Positions 39,554 through 46,833 of a DNA stretch of 55,132 nt are shown here, in pieces. The position numbers and the translations under genes are program-made. The notes under the pieces were generated by a model. It was given only the letters and a program-made list of their open reading frames with translations. It did no database searches and was not told the origin of the DNA. Source of the stretch: Paenochrobactrum pullorum (GTDB lineage Bacteria; Pseudomonadota; Alphaproteobacteria; Rhizobiales; Rhizobiaceae). The DNA lies in assembly GCF_041929845.1 (NCBI RefSeq), contig NZ_JBHEEH010000015.1, positions 1 to 55,132 of the forward strand, read 5' to 3'. Every line of letters begins with the position of its first letter. Positions within the stretch are counted from its first letter, which is position 1.

Positions 39554-39756
39554 GCGGCTTTCCGCTTCTGCTTGCTGTAAGAAACAGGCGCGCTGGATAC
39601 ATACCGGCCATCAAGCAACACCGCGTTGCGCTTGGCCTCGGCTTGCTGTTCGGCTGTTCGGTAAGGCTTGCGATTTGCCATATTGCGCTGACCGGTTCGG
39701 GTCAAAGAAGTGGCAAAAGGGTGGTGTTTGGCTCTAGCACTATGTCTAGCCATCAT
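39550..39756 (-). CDS. Small basic hypothetical protein
   Basis: 68 residues from the ATG at 39756, which has a TGAGGAGATA site and the CACCAC-type leader; the upstream frame to 39897 lacks such a site. Very basic throughout (RHSARAKHHPF, SYSKQKRKAA), so it may bind nucleic acid. No recognised family. Between it and the ParB-like gene (39757-39960) I see no gene, only a short inverted GGAAAACG-like element. Confidence 0.55.
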   Translation of the reverse strand: MMARHSARAKHHPFATSLTRTGQRNMANRKPYRTAEQQAEAKRNAVLLDGRYVSSAPVSYSKQKRKAA

Positions 39757-39960
39757 TATCTCCTCAATTGTGTTGTGGTAATTGACATACGGCTGTCTCG
39801 CAGCCATATGTTCGCTTGCGCGGGGTTGTGCCCGTGAAGGAACCCAAGGGTTTGATACGTTGTATCTCCTCCCCTTGGATGTACGACCACCAGTCATGAT
39901 GTAATGTTGTGGTGACCCCGGAAACGGTTTTCCGCTGACTGGTGGTTTAGTTTGCAGACG

Positions 39961-40770
39961 TTAGCCTGCAAATTTAGTAGATATATCGCCAAGTTGCGGC
40001 AGTATCCGGCGTTTAGCTTCTATGCTTATTGATGCCCAGTACCTCCAAAAAGCCTGCTCCTCGTCATCAATGGTTTTTCCAGCTGGCTTGTTTTGTGGGC
40101 GCGCGCTGACTTTTTCTCCCGCCTCGGCTCGACAGATAATGCTTTCGCGATCTTCTTCAGGTAGACTAATGAGCGCATCCATCTCGACGCCTTTGTCGAG
40201 ACTGGTGTTGATGATCCGGTTGATGTCGGGGCCGAGGTCACGCCCCCGCTTGGCGGACACTTGAATGGACCTAAGTGATCTTCCACTCGCTTGTGCAGTC
40301 TCAGACGCAAACGCAGATTTTTCGTTTGCGTCTGTCCCCCTCCCCATAGAGGCGTTCGCGGCACGCGCGCCAATGGCTTTCGCCGACCCATGGATGTCTT
40401 CCCAAATCTCCTGCCTGCGGCGTATATGCGCCGCCTCTTCGGCTGGCGATAGTTCAGACCGAGCCAGGTTCTCATCAATTTCCATAAGCTCGGCATGAAG
40501 GTCGTCAACATCATAAACGACGCATTCAACGACTGCGTGTCCCAATGCTTGCATTGCAAGAAGACGATGACGACCATAGATAAGGATAGGAGCGCGGTCT
40601 ACTAACTCACCATCAGGCATGGTGACATTGTTTCTAATGCAAACCGCAGGCGCGTTCATAAGGCCAATTTCGGCTATACTATTCGCAATTTCTAGAACCT
40701 TTTTCATATCGGGCTGTCGATTGCGGGAGCCGATGTAAATGTCCTCAATATCAAACGGCCTGCGGTTCAT
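39961..40770 (-). CDS. ParB/Srx-domain phage protein
   Basis: 269 residues. The N-terminal 110 residues are a ParB-like nuclease/CTPase domain: EIANSIAEIGLMNAPAVCI, then ILIYGRHRLLAMQALGH with the GRHR motif, and ENLARSELSPAEEAAHI. The C-terminal half is helical and could bind DNA (ASGRSLRSIQVSAKRG resembles a helix-turn-helix). Such phage ParB proteins regulate or nick DNA or bind CTP. It follows a second, more divergent ParB-like gene. Confidence 0.85.
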   Translation of the reverse strand: MNRRPFDIEDIYIGSRNRQPDMKKVLEIANSIAEIGLMNAPAVCIRNNVTMPDGELVDRAPILIYGRHRLLAMQALGHAVVECVVYDVDDLHAELMEIDENLARSELSPAEEAAHIRRRQEIWEDIHGSAKAIGARAANASMGRGTDANEKSAFASETAQASGRSLRSIQVSAKRGRDLGPDINRIINTSLDKGVEMDALISLPEEDRESIICRAEAGEKVSARPQNKPAGKTIDDEEQAFWRYWASISIEAKRRILPQLGDISTKFAG

Positions 40771-40773
40771 TTT

Positions 40774-41886
40774 TTAGCTCCAGTCCAACGTGATATCAAA
40801 AGTAATGTCTGATAAAGATTTTCTCTGTTGATGCTTTTCGAAATGAGCCACAAATGCTGAAACCCATTTATCGCGTGACAACTTTACTTTTTTATCAGCA
40901 TCAAAAATGGCACGACGTAAAACCATTCTCGCATCTCGTTTGGTTAACATTTCGCCAGTACGAACCGCTGCAAAGAAAGCCTTGATGTGCTCGCCAGCAT
41001 AGCCTGTTCGCAATAGATAGAAAGCTGCCGCACCCATCGCAGCCTGACCGATGCCTTTAAATCCGGCGCCACAGCAACTCAGTGCCGCTTGAAAAGCCTC
41101 AGCATGGTCAAAATAATAATCCTCTGATTCAGACGGAGTTGGTTTTCTCCCAAATGTCAGCTCAAACACCAATGCCGCCATAGCCGACAAAACAACATAA
41201 TTACTCACTCCCGCAATAGCGAGCCTGTCTTTTGCCTCGCGCTTCATACCGATATTCACGGTGCGCATGGATTGCTTTGTAACACCGGAAGCAACCAACG
41301 ATTCAATTTGTGTGTTAGTAAGCAGCACAGAAAAGCAACGATGTTGACCATCATTCACGGTTCCATCATCGGCTATTATCAAGGTTTCGCCATTAAGCTT
41401 AAACCGCCCACCTACGATATCACGCATAATGCTTGCGAGATTCGCGGCCTTGACGTTTCTGTTGTTCGGATTATTCATTAACAGCACTTGGGCGCGTGCG
41501 GGGGTAATATAATGAACATTAGCGCGCACTTCTTTATCAGCTACCCAGTCTTGATGCCAGTTTACAGATTTCGTAAACTCATGAGTGCCTTCAAAGATAT
41601 AGAATCCAGTCTCTTTGCCCGCATTGATAAGGCGGGCAGCGATACGAGCAGCTTCTTCAAACTTCTGCTCTCGAACAAGACGGAATACTTTTTCGTGCTC
41701 AGTTTCATCTTTTGGATCCAGCACAATCTTAATGGCTAAACCTTTACGAATAGCCGCCTGTCGCTCCATTGCACTTGGCTTACGCTTAAATAACTCTTCA
41801 GCAGCGCGTCTAGCTGTATTGACAGGGACGGTACGCTTCTTAGTAATAACAGGAATTTCCCTGCCTCTTGCTTGTACAATCTGCAT
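40774..41886 (-). CDS. Divergent ParB/DGQHR-type phage protein
   Basis: 370 residues. The central part NVKAANLASIMRDIVGGRFKLNGETLIIADDGTVNDGQHRCFSVLL (core FKLNGETLIIADDG and NDGQHRCF) corresponds to the ParB-superfamily loop, with DGQHR in place of GxRHR. The N-terminal 130 residues and the C-terminal helical domain (YLLRTGYAGEHIKAFFAAVRTGE) are specific to this phage family. It is the first sizable gene of the leftward early operon, with a GAGGAGA site. It lies only three bases from the canonical ParB-like gene, so the two probably cooperate. Confidence 0.75.
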   Translation of the reverse strand: MQIVQARGREIPVITKKRTVPVNTARRAAEELFKRKPSAMERQAAIRKGLAIKIVLDPKDETEHEKVFRLVREQKFEEAARIAARLINAGKETGFYIFEGTHEFTKSVNWHQDWVADKEVRANVHYITPARAQVLLMNNPNNRNVKAANLASIMRDIVGGRFKLNGETLIIADDGTVNDGQHRCFSVLLTNTQIESLVASGVTKQSMRTVNIGMKREAKDRLAIAGVSNYVVLSAMAALVFELTFGRKPTPSESEDYYFDHAEAFQAALSCCGAGFKGIGQAAMGAAAFYLLRTGYAGEHIKAFFAAVRTGEMLTKRDARMVLRRAIFDADKKVKLSRDKWVSAFVAHFEKHQQRKSLSDITFDITLDWS

Positions 41887-42059
41887 TTTAGTCTCCTCTA
41901 TATTAATACTTGCGCATTTGACGGATGAATTTTCATGTGATTAGTAAAAGATGTCGCTGGCGGGTTTTCTCAGCTGGTGTGGACTTATGCCGACACTCTT
42001 CAGCCCTTTGGCTGTATCAAAAGAGGCATTATGTCCTCCCAACTAGAGAAAGGCTCGGT

Positions 42060-42182
42060 ATGGAAGCTATTAAAAAGAAAGTCGTTTTTGTAAGATCATA
42101 TATCCGGTTTAGACTGGGACGATTAGAAACAGTCTGCGCCCATATGCGCTCACGACCCAAACAACTAAGCTTTAACTTCTAA
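42060..42182 (+). CDS. Possible 40-residue basic protein
   Basis: From the ATG at 42060 with GAGAAAGG upstream: MEAIKKKVVFVRSYIRFRLG then RLETVCAHMRSRPKQLSFNF. The RSYxRFRLGR-type pattern resembles small basic proteins of Rhizobiales, and the frame is open farther upstream to 41925. It runs against the early leftward transcript, so expression is uncertain. Confidence 0.4.
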   Translation: MEAIKKKVVFVRSYIRFRLGRLETVCAHMRSRPKQLSFNF

Positions 42183-42264
42183 AACCCACCTGCCAGCGAC
42201 ACCCATCACTAATCACAGGTATAGCGCCACCGGCCATTTCCGACCGGCAGCGTCCCTATTGATT

Positions 42265-42321
42265 TTAAGGCGGCGTTTTTTCTGATGCGGTGAAATTTGG
42301 TCTCGATGCTGAATTCGTCAT
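42265..42321 (-). CDS. Possible 18-residue leader peptide
   Basis: MTNSASRPNFTASEKTPP from the ATG at 42321, preceded by a strong GAGGAGATA and the CACCAC-type leader. It lies between PL and the first long early gene. Too short to judge by sequence; the ribosome site is the only evidence. Confidence 0.3.
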   Translation of the reverse strand: MTNSASRPNFTASEKTPP

Positions 42322-42365
42322 TGGTATCTCCTCGAAGTGTATTGTGGTGAGCAGCTTGGGAGCGG

Positions 42366-42404
42366 CTATCTGTCAGGGCGCGGTAGTTCCGGCTTCTTTT
42401 TCAT
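42366..42404 (-). CDS. Possible 12-residue leader peptide
   Basis: MKKKPELPRPDR from the ATG at 42404 with AAAGGAGAT seven bases upstream. It would be the first translated ORF of the leftward transcript from PL. Evidence is limited to the ribosome site and position. Confidence 0.3.
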   Translation of the reverse strand: MKKKPELPRPDR

Positions 42405-42455
42405 TGGGCATCTCCTTTTTATCAGTACCGTTCTTTCTGACGGCTTATGATTTGA

Positions 42456-42484
42456 AGTATGCGATAAAGGGATAATTCTGTCAA
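42456..42484 (-). promoter_or_regulatory. Leftward early promoter with repressor operator (PL-like)
   Basis: Minus strand: TTGACA, 17-base spacer, CATACT. The spacer and -10 contain AATTATCC followed by TTTATCGCATA. The same arrangement with two substitutions is found at the rightward early promoter 1.4 kb away. It should drive the ParB-like genes and the replication region. Repressor binding across the spacer would block it. Confidence 0.75.
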
Positions 42485-42525
42485 GTCATTTAATTCGAAA
42501 ATAGGAAAAGATTTATTTTGCAAAC

Positions 42526-42542
42526 TATGCGATATACGAATT
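42526..42542 (+). promoter_or_regulatory. Third operator-like site just before the repressor start
   Basis: TATGCGATATACGAATT shares the TATGCGATA half and AATT flank with the two early-promoter operators and ends one base before the repressor ATG. It suggests autoregulation of the repressor gene. I cannot define the repressor's own -35/-10 with confidence. Confidence 0.55.
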
Positions 42543-42543
42543 C

Positions 42544-43113
42544 ATGGATATGAATGATTTTCGACAGTGGCTTAAGGATGGCATGGAGCGGACTGGGATA
42601 ACCCAGTCTGAGCTTGGTCGTCGCGTTGGCAAACCCGCGAACTATATAAACAAAATATTCACGGAAGGTCGGAAAATTGGACTAGAGGAATATGTTGTAT
42701 TTGCTAACGCGCTTGGTGAAAGCCCTATAAACATCCCGATCCCCATCGTTGGCAAGGTCGGAGCCGGCGATCATATCTACGGCATGGATAATGGGATATT
42801 AGGCGAGATTGAGAACCAGGGTGGCATGTACCCAATTGGCACTAAAGGTGTTGAAGTTGAGGGAACTTCAATGGGGGAGGACATACCTGATGGGTCTATT
42901 ATTTTTTACGATGATGAATATGAAGTCCCACAATCATTCCACATAAATTGCCGATGTGTTGTCTGGACATATGACGGGCGAACAATGGTAAAAAAACTTT
43001 TGCGCGGCAGCCGACCTGACCGATGGAATCTATTTTCATACGGATCAGGTACCGCTGAGCCTGACGTTGTACTCGACCGTGTTGCAAAGGTGACTGGCGT
43101 AAAGTACCGATAA
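42544..43113 (+). CDS. LexA-like (S24) phage repressor
   Basis: 189 residues. The first 60 are a helix-turn-helix (GITQSELGRRVGKPANYINKIF). The C-terminal S24 peptidase domain has the Ala74-Gly75 cleavage site in VGKVGAGDHIYG, catalytic Ser109 in VEVEGTSMGEDIPDGS and Lys150 in TMVKKLLRG. It should be inactivated by RecA-stimulated self-cleavage after DNA damage, giving prophage induction. It is transcribed rightward between the two early promoters it probably controls; an ATG six bases downstream is an alternative start. Confidence 0.93.
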   Translation: MDMNDFRQWLKDGMERTGITQSELGRRVGKPANYINKIFTEGRKIGLEEYVVFANALGESPINIPIPIVGKVGAGDHIYGMDNGILGEIENQGGMYPIGTKGVEVEGTSMGEDIPDGSIIFYDDEYEVPQSFHINCRCVVWTYDGRTMVKKLLRGSRPDRWNLFSYGSGTAEPDVVLDRVAKVTGVKYR

Positions 43114-43120
43114 TCACACT

Positions 43121-43144
43121 GGCCGCCCTAAAATAAGGACGGCC
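43121..43144. terminator. Hairpin between convergent repressor and membrane-protein genes
   Basis: GGCCG/CGGCC with an inner CCT/AGG pair after one mismatch. It lies between the repressor stop and the converging gene's stop and could act for both, though the T content after it is modest (ACTTTGTT on plus). Confidence 0.55.
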
Positions 43145-43150
43145 ACTTTG

Positions 43151-43753
43151 TTAAAAGCCAAAGGCTTTTTCGATTGATTGGACGCGCAATGCCAATAATG
43201 CAATTCGCGGGAACTCATCATCGTCCCACACAATACCTTGCCACCGTTTATAGTCATATTTAGCAAGACTATCTGACAATACTATAGCACTGCGACGGGC
43301 ATCCAGCTTTGGCGCCTCTTTCTCTATCTGGCCCATTAAAAGCTCAACTGCTTCAGGCTCATCGCCACCCATAAAGCCATCAAGGACGTTAGAGGCCTCT
43401 TTGTGAATTCTCCCAAAAACTTCAATCACGGCTTCAGCATCAGCCACGTCTTTTACGCCGGATTCCAATTCTTGAATTTGCGACACAAGCTCTGCATCAA
43501 GCTTGGCTGGCGTGCGGATTATATAAAATAAATAAATCACCGGCCCAATCACAAAAGCTATGGTAAAAGCGGATATCTTGGCAAGAAACTCATCCCACCC
43601 TGAACCGCTTGTGCCATACATATACAATGCTGCAATAACAGCAATTGCGACCAGTAGCTTAACCATTAGCCGCGCCCCAGTCTCAATAGATAGTGTATGC
43701 TTAGTGGAATCCCACGCGCGATTGTGAACTTTGCGCCAATACTCTCTCTGCAT
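43151..43753 (-). CDS. Two-helix membrane protein in the immunity region
   Basis: 200 residues. Two hydrophobic segments near 31-48 (VKLLVAIAVIAALYMYG) and 61-81 (ISAFTIAFVIGPVIYLFYII), then a soluble helical domain with acidic patches. A GGGTGGGGGCGAT site precedes the ATG. Membrane proteins next to repressors in temperate phages often give superinfection exclusion or other lysogen traits; this is inference from position. I see no enzyme motif. Confidence 0.65.
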   Translation of the reverse strand: MQREYWRKVHNRAWDSTKHTLSIETGARLMVKLLVAIAVIAALYMYGTSGSGWDEFLAKISAFTIAFVIGPVIYLFYIIRTPAKLDAELVSQIQELESGVKDVADAEAVIEVFGRIHKEASNVLDGFMGGDEPEAVELLMGQIEKEAPKLDARRSAIVLSDSLAKYDYKRWQGIVWDDDEFPRIALLALRVQSIEKAFGF

Positions 43754-43850
43754 ATCGCCCCCACCCTTATTAATAGGGGTACTTTAACTGCTCTATCCAT
43801 TGAATCAATCTCCTCTTTACCTGCCGCGTCATCGCGGCGACGACTCACAT

Positions 43851-43868
43851 TATGCGTAAAACGGATAA
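43851..43868. promoter_or_regulatory. Degenerate operator copy upstream of PR
   Basis: TATGCGTAAAACGGATAA matches the PL operator TATGCGATAAAGGGATAA at 15 of 18 positions. It lies about 50 bases upstream of the rightward promoter and may allow cooperative repressor binding. Confidence 0.45.
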
Positions 43869-43908
43869 ACGGTCAAAGATTATTTGTTCTATTTTAGGAT
43901 TTTTATAG

Positions 43909-43937
43909 TTGACATAATTATCCTATTATCGCATAGA
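43909..43937 (+). promoter_or_regulatory. Rightward early promoter with repressor operator (PR-like)
   Basis: TTGACA, 17-base spacer, CATAGA. The spacer and -10 carry AATTATCC, TA, TTATCGCATA, nearly the same as at the leftward promoter. ATTATC occurs twice with an eight-base period inside it. It should drive the small genes from 44.0 to 45.7 kb including the excisionase. Confidence 0.78.
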
Positions 43938-44003
43938 TATCTCCAGCACGAAGACACCGCATCGGAAGATCTGCTGACACCACACCACTGAGGAGATAGA
44001 GAT

Positions 44004-44309
44004 ATGGAAACCGCTAAAGTTGAAACAATTGAAAGAAGAAGACATAACAAGGCACGCAAAGGAGAGGTAATTGGCGGCGGCTGCTTTGTGTTCCGCCGCT
44101 GCAGAAGAACAGGCCGCGTATTTACGAATGGCCGCCCTTTTGAACATCCTGATTATGCGAGTGCAGTGCGCGAAGCTGCACGCCTCGCCAAGCTAACCGG
44201 CGACGCGTTTGAAGTATTCCAAACAACCGGCACGACTGCCAGCGCCGCTGCACCGGTGCTAGATGCGCCAGCAGAACAGGCGCCGGCGTATGAAGGAGTT
44301 GCAGCATGA
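44004..44309 (+). CDS. Hypothetical early phage protein
   Basis: 101 residues. The N-terminal 70 are basic (VETIERRRHNKARKGEVIGGG, FRRCRRTGRVFTNG) and the C-terminal 30 are alanine/proline-rich and likely disordered. It is the first gene after PR and has the repeated CACCAC...GAGGAGATA leader. Its stop overlaps the next start by four bases. It could be the phage's Cro-like or nucleic-acid-binding early protein, but no helix-turn-helix is obvious. Confidence 0.65.
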   Translation: METAKVETIERRRHNKARKGEVIGGGCFVFRRCRRTGRVFTNGRPFEHPDYASAVREAARLAKLTGDAFEVFQTTGTTASAAAPVLDAPAEQAPAYEGVAA

Positions 44310-44578
44310 CCCGCGCACTCCAAGACAAAGTGCTTATCCGCGACATTCTCCGTGATGTAGAAGAACAAGCCCACTCCCCCAAGACATATGCCGCAAGCGT
44401 TGAACCGATGCGTAGGCCTGACCACAAGGCCAAGAAACACGGCAAGATAATGCCATGGATGAAAGGCGCGATCCGCACAACAAGCGAAGCAGCGCGAACA
44501 GTAAGCGAAGCAGCTGTCATTGTAGCCTTCGTTTGCATGATAGGCGTGGTGAGCCTTGGTATGGGAGTGGGGGCATGA
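44306..44578 (+). CDS. Small membrane-anchored early protein
   Basis: 90 residues: a charged N-terminal part (LIRDILRDVEEQAHSPK), a basic middle (HKAKKHGKIMPWMKG) and one C-terminal transmembrane helix (AAVIVAFVCMIGVVSLGMGVG). Overlaps both neighbours by ATGA. Function unknown; membrane anchoring suggests action at the inner membrane. Confidence 0.6.
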   Translation: MTRALQDKVLIRDILRDVEEQAHSPKTYAASVEPMRRPDHKAKKHGKIMPWMKGAIRTTSEAARTVSEAAVIVAFVCMIGVVSLGMGVGA

Positions 44579-44772
44579 ATAGCGCAAGCCAAATTATGAC
44601 CTACCACCCACAACGCTTTGGCGGCGTCCAAATCCGTGAAAACGGTCGCGCTATAGGCTCCATGAAAAGCAAAGCAGCTGCAAAAGCGCTGTGCGATGCA
44701 ATCAACATCCGTGAAGCACCTCGCCGCGCTCAAGAAGATGCGGCTTGGGAAGCGCATCAGAGAAGAAGATAG
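44575..44772 (+). CDS. Hypothetical early protein
   Basis: 65 residues from the ATG at 44575, which overlaps the previous stop (ATGA); the frame upstream of this is only an accidental extension. MTYHPQRFGGVQIRENGRAIGS and KAAAKALCDAINIREAPRRA suggest a small alpha/beta protein that is basic at the C terminus. Function unknown. Confidence 0.6.
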   Translation: MNSASQIMTYHPQRFGGVQIRENGRAIGSMKSKAAAKALCDAINIREAPRRAQEDAAWEAHQRRR

Positions 44773-44843
44773 CGGCTTAGGGCTGCCTACCCGCTGACTA
44801 AGGTTGGCGGGTTCATTTCACCACACACACTGAGGAGATTACC

Positions 44844-44996
44844 ATGAACGCTAGAACGCGATTGCATACCCGCGCCTGCACGACAACGGCGCACCTCGAC
44901 CGCCAGTTTCTCAACGCTATCCGCGTCAAGCCTGACTGCTTGCCTTCAGTACCAGCCGCAGTTGTTGCCAGATTGAAAAAGGATGGATTGCTATGA
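44844..44996 (+). CDS. Small basic early protein
   Basis: 50 residues (MNARTRLHTRACTTTAHLDR...), found by direct translation, with the repeated CACCACA...TGAGGAGATT leader before the ATG. Its TGA overlaps the next ATG. Basic N terminus; no recognised motif. Confidence 0.55.
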   Translation: MNARTRLHTRACTTTAHLDRQFLNAIRVKPDCLPSVPAAVVARLKKDGLL

Positions 44997-45115
44997 CTGT
45001 TTTAAGCTTAGCACTAGCGCTGCCGCTAATCATGGCTGCCGGTCTTATGATTTACGTCGCTCTGATAGGCGTGCCTTCAGACGAGTTTAACGGCGAGTAT
45101 GGAGACGGCTTATGA
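44993..45115 (+). CDS. 40-residue membrane peptide
   Basis: MTVLSLALALPLIMAAGLMIYV forms one transmembrane helix, followed by an acidic tail. Start and stop both overlap neighbours in ATGA fashion, so it belongs to a coupled string of tiny genes. Found by direct translation. Function unknown. Confidence 0.5.
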   Translation: MTVLSLALALPLIMAAGLMIYVALIGVPSDEFNGEYGDGL

Positions 45116-45204
45116 TGCAGATACCAGATGCAACCGTGCACCCGGCTCTTGATGAATACTATCCAGCGCTCGCAACCACCCTGAAACCGGAGGCAGAGGC
45201 ATGA
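45112..45204 (+). CDS. 30-residue early peptide
   Basis: MMQIPDATVHPALDEYYPAL then acidic residues. ATGA overlaps link it to both neighbours; a GGAGGC sequence within its last codons serves as ribosome site for the next gene, so it may mainly act as a coupling ORF. Found by direct translation. Confidence 0.4.
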   Translation: MMQIPDATVHPALDEYYPALATTLKPEAEA

Positions 45205-45455
45205 AGTACATCGCGGTTTTCCATCATTGGTGGATGGATAGTGGCTATTTCAGAAGCGAGATCATTGAAGCTGAAAATCTAGAAGATGCTGAGATGAAGG
45301 CTGATGCGGCTGCGCACAGAAAGTCTAGTACATTCAACCATTGCCGTGCGCATGTTCTTGAAATAGGCGGTGATGAACATCTTATTCGCCGAAATCTTAC
45401 ATGGGGAGAGCGTTTATTAGGCCGCGCAGCTTTGGCTGATGGAGGACGGAAATGA
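45201..45455 (+). CDS. Hypothetical early protein
   Basis: 84 residues. YIAVFHHWWMDSGYFRSEIIEAENLEDAEMKADAAAH looks like a compact alpha/beta fold, and the C-terminal end is basic (LLGRAALADGGRK). A GGAGGCAGAGG site precedes it and its stop overlaps the AlpA gene. Function unknown. Confidence 0.65.
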   Translation: MKYIAVFHHWWMDSGYFRSEIIEAENLEDAEMKADAAAHRKSSTFNHCRAHVLEIGGDEHLIRRNLTWGERLLGRAALADGGRK

Positions 45456-45658
45456 GCCAGACAAACAATGATCAGCGCCCAAGATTAATGTCACCGAAGG
45501 AAGCTTCACAGGCCACAACGATGTCACGCGTACTTCTTTCGCTTATGGCAAAGGAAGGAAAGTTTCCGCAGCCAGTGCAAATTGGAGTGAAACGCCAAGC
45601 TTATGTTCGAGCAGAAGTTGAAGGATGGATCGAACAGAAAATTAGTGACCGTAATTAA
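45452..45658 (+). CDS. AlpA-family excisionase/regulator
   Basis: 68 residues. LMSPKEASQATTMSRVLLSLMAKEGKFPQPVQIG followed by VKRQAYVRAEVEGWIEQK is the winged helix-turn-helix pattern of AlpA/Xis-type proteins (core PKEASQATTMSR...FPQPVQIG...VEGWI). It converges with, and overlaps by four bases, the integrase gene, as phage excisionases often lie beside integrases. It should direct prophage excision with the integrase and may regulate its transcription. Confidence 0.87.
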   Translation: MSQTNNDQRPRLMSPKEASQATTMSRVLLSLMAKEGKFPQPVQIGVKRQAYVRAEVEGWIEQKISDRN

Positions 45659-46833
45659 TCATCGCCTTGAACTTTGTTTAAGTAACTCGACCACTCTTCC
45701 ATCATGGCGCGGCGCTTTTCTAGCGCTGTGCCACGGCGATAGGCAGCCTCAGTTTTGTCTTTAATAACATGTGCGAGCGCAGCCTCAGCAACATCACGCG
45801 GATAACTTGTTTCATCACCCGCCCAATCGCGGAAGCTACTTCGCAATCCATGAAGTGTAGCGTCACCTGCTCCAGCTGCACGAAAGACTTTTATCATAGC
45901 TGTGTCGGAGATTGGCTTACCTTCGCGCTCACCTTCAAAAACTAAATCACCAGTTCGTAATTCTAATTGCTCTTGCAAAATCTCCAACGCTCGATCTGTG
46001 AGCGGGACTTCATGGGGCTTACTGGCCTTCATACGTGAGGCCGGAACTATCCAAAGCTTTTCTGCAAAATTGATTTCATCCCAAGTCATCGAGCGCGCTT
46101 CATTGGATCTAGCAGCAGTCAAAGCAATAAATTCCACAGCCCGTGCAGAAACTGCCGTTGATTTCCTCAAATTAGCAACAACCAAGGGTAAGTCTTTATA
46201 TCCAACAGCAGCATGATGCCCCCTGCTCAGCTTACTCCGTGCTGGCAGAAGCTCTTTTAAACCACCACGCCAATCAGCTGGATTGTCACCAACATAAAGC
46301 CCACGAGCTTTTGCATGATCGATTACCGCAGCAATTCGCTGGCGGGTACGGTCTGCGGTTTCTGGTATTTTAGTCCAAATAGGTTTTAAAACTTCAACGA
46401 CATGGTCGCGCGTGATATCGGTTATAGGCAACTTGTGCAAAGGCTCAGCATATTTTGTCAGGGTCATTACCCACTGAGCTTTATGTTTATCATTTTTAAA
46501 GCTTGCCTGTTTCACATCTAAAACATCATCCATGACGCTTAGAAATGTTTTTCGGCTATGTAGATCTTCGCCGCGAGCTAGCCTTTCACGTATCACATCA
46601 GCTTTTTCACGTGCTAATGATAACGATACAGGTGCAGTTCCCTGCCCGTATCCACCGAGCCCTAGTTCCGTTCTTTGCCCATTTCGTTTATATATAAAAA
46701 ACCACTGCTTTGAGCCACCAGCTCGAACACGTAAAAACAAGCCGTCACCATCCGAGTAAATGCCCGGCTTTACCAACGCCTTAATGCGTGTTTCAGATAG
46801 CTTGTTCCTTGCCACTTCAAATCCTTTTGCCAT
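45655..46833 (-). CDS. int: P4-type tyrosine integrase
   Basis: 392 residues. The N-terminal 90 residues are the DUF4102 arm-binding domain (IYSDGDGLFLRVRAGGSKQW, TELGLGGYGQG). A core-binding SAM-like domain covers about 95-200, and the catalytic domain has Arg at AARSNEARSM (242-247), Lys near 269, His328 and Arg331 in HGLRSSFRDW, His355 and nucleophile Tyr365 in EAAYRRG. P4-type integrases typically use tRNA 3' ends, which agrees with the tRNA-Ser remnant 80 bases upstream. It is an intact gene. Confidence 0.95.
   Translation of the reverse strand: MAKGFEVARNKLSETRIKALVKPGIYSDGDGLFLRVRAGGSKQWFFIYKRNGQRTELGLGGYGQGTAPVSLSLAREKADVIRERLARGEDLHSRKTFLSVMDDVLDVKQASFKNDKHKAQWVMTLTKYAEPLHKLPITDITRDHVVEVLKPIWTKIPETADRTRQRIAAVIDHAKARGLYVGDNPADWRGGLKELLPARSKLSRGHHAAVGYKDLPLVVANLRKSTAVSARAVEFIALTAARSNEARSMTWDEINFAEKLWIVPASRMKASKPHEVPLTDRALEILQEQLELRTGDLVFEGEREGKPISDTAMIKVFRAAGAGDATLHGLRSSFRDWAGDETSYPRDVAEAALAHVIKDKTEAAYRRGTALEKRRAMMEEWSSYLNKVQGDD

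Noticed and set aside
41925..42182. 85-codon rightward gene at full length
   Set aside because: Only the last 40 codons after the ATG at 42060 look like protein and have a ribosome site; the upstream part is likely chance.
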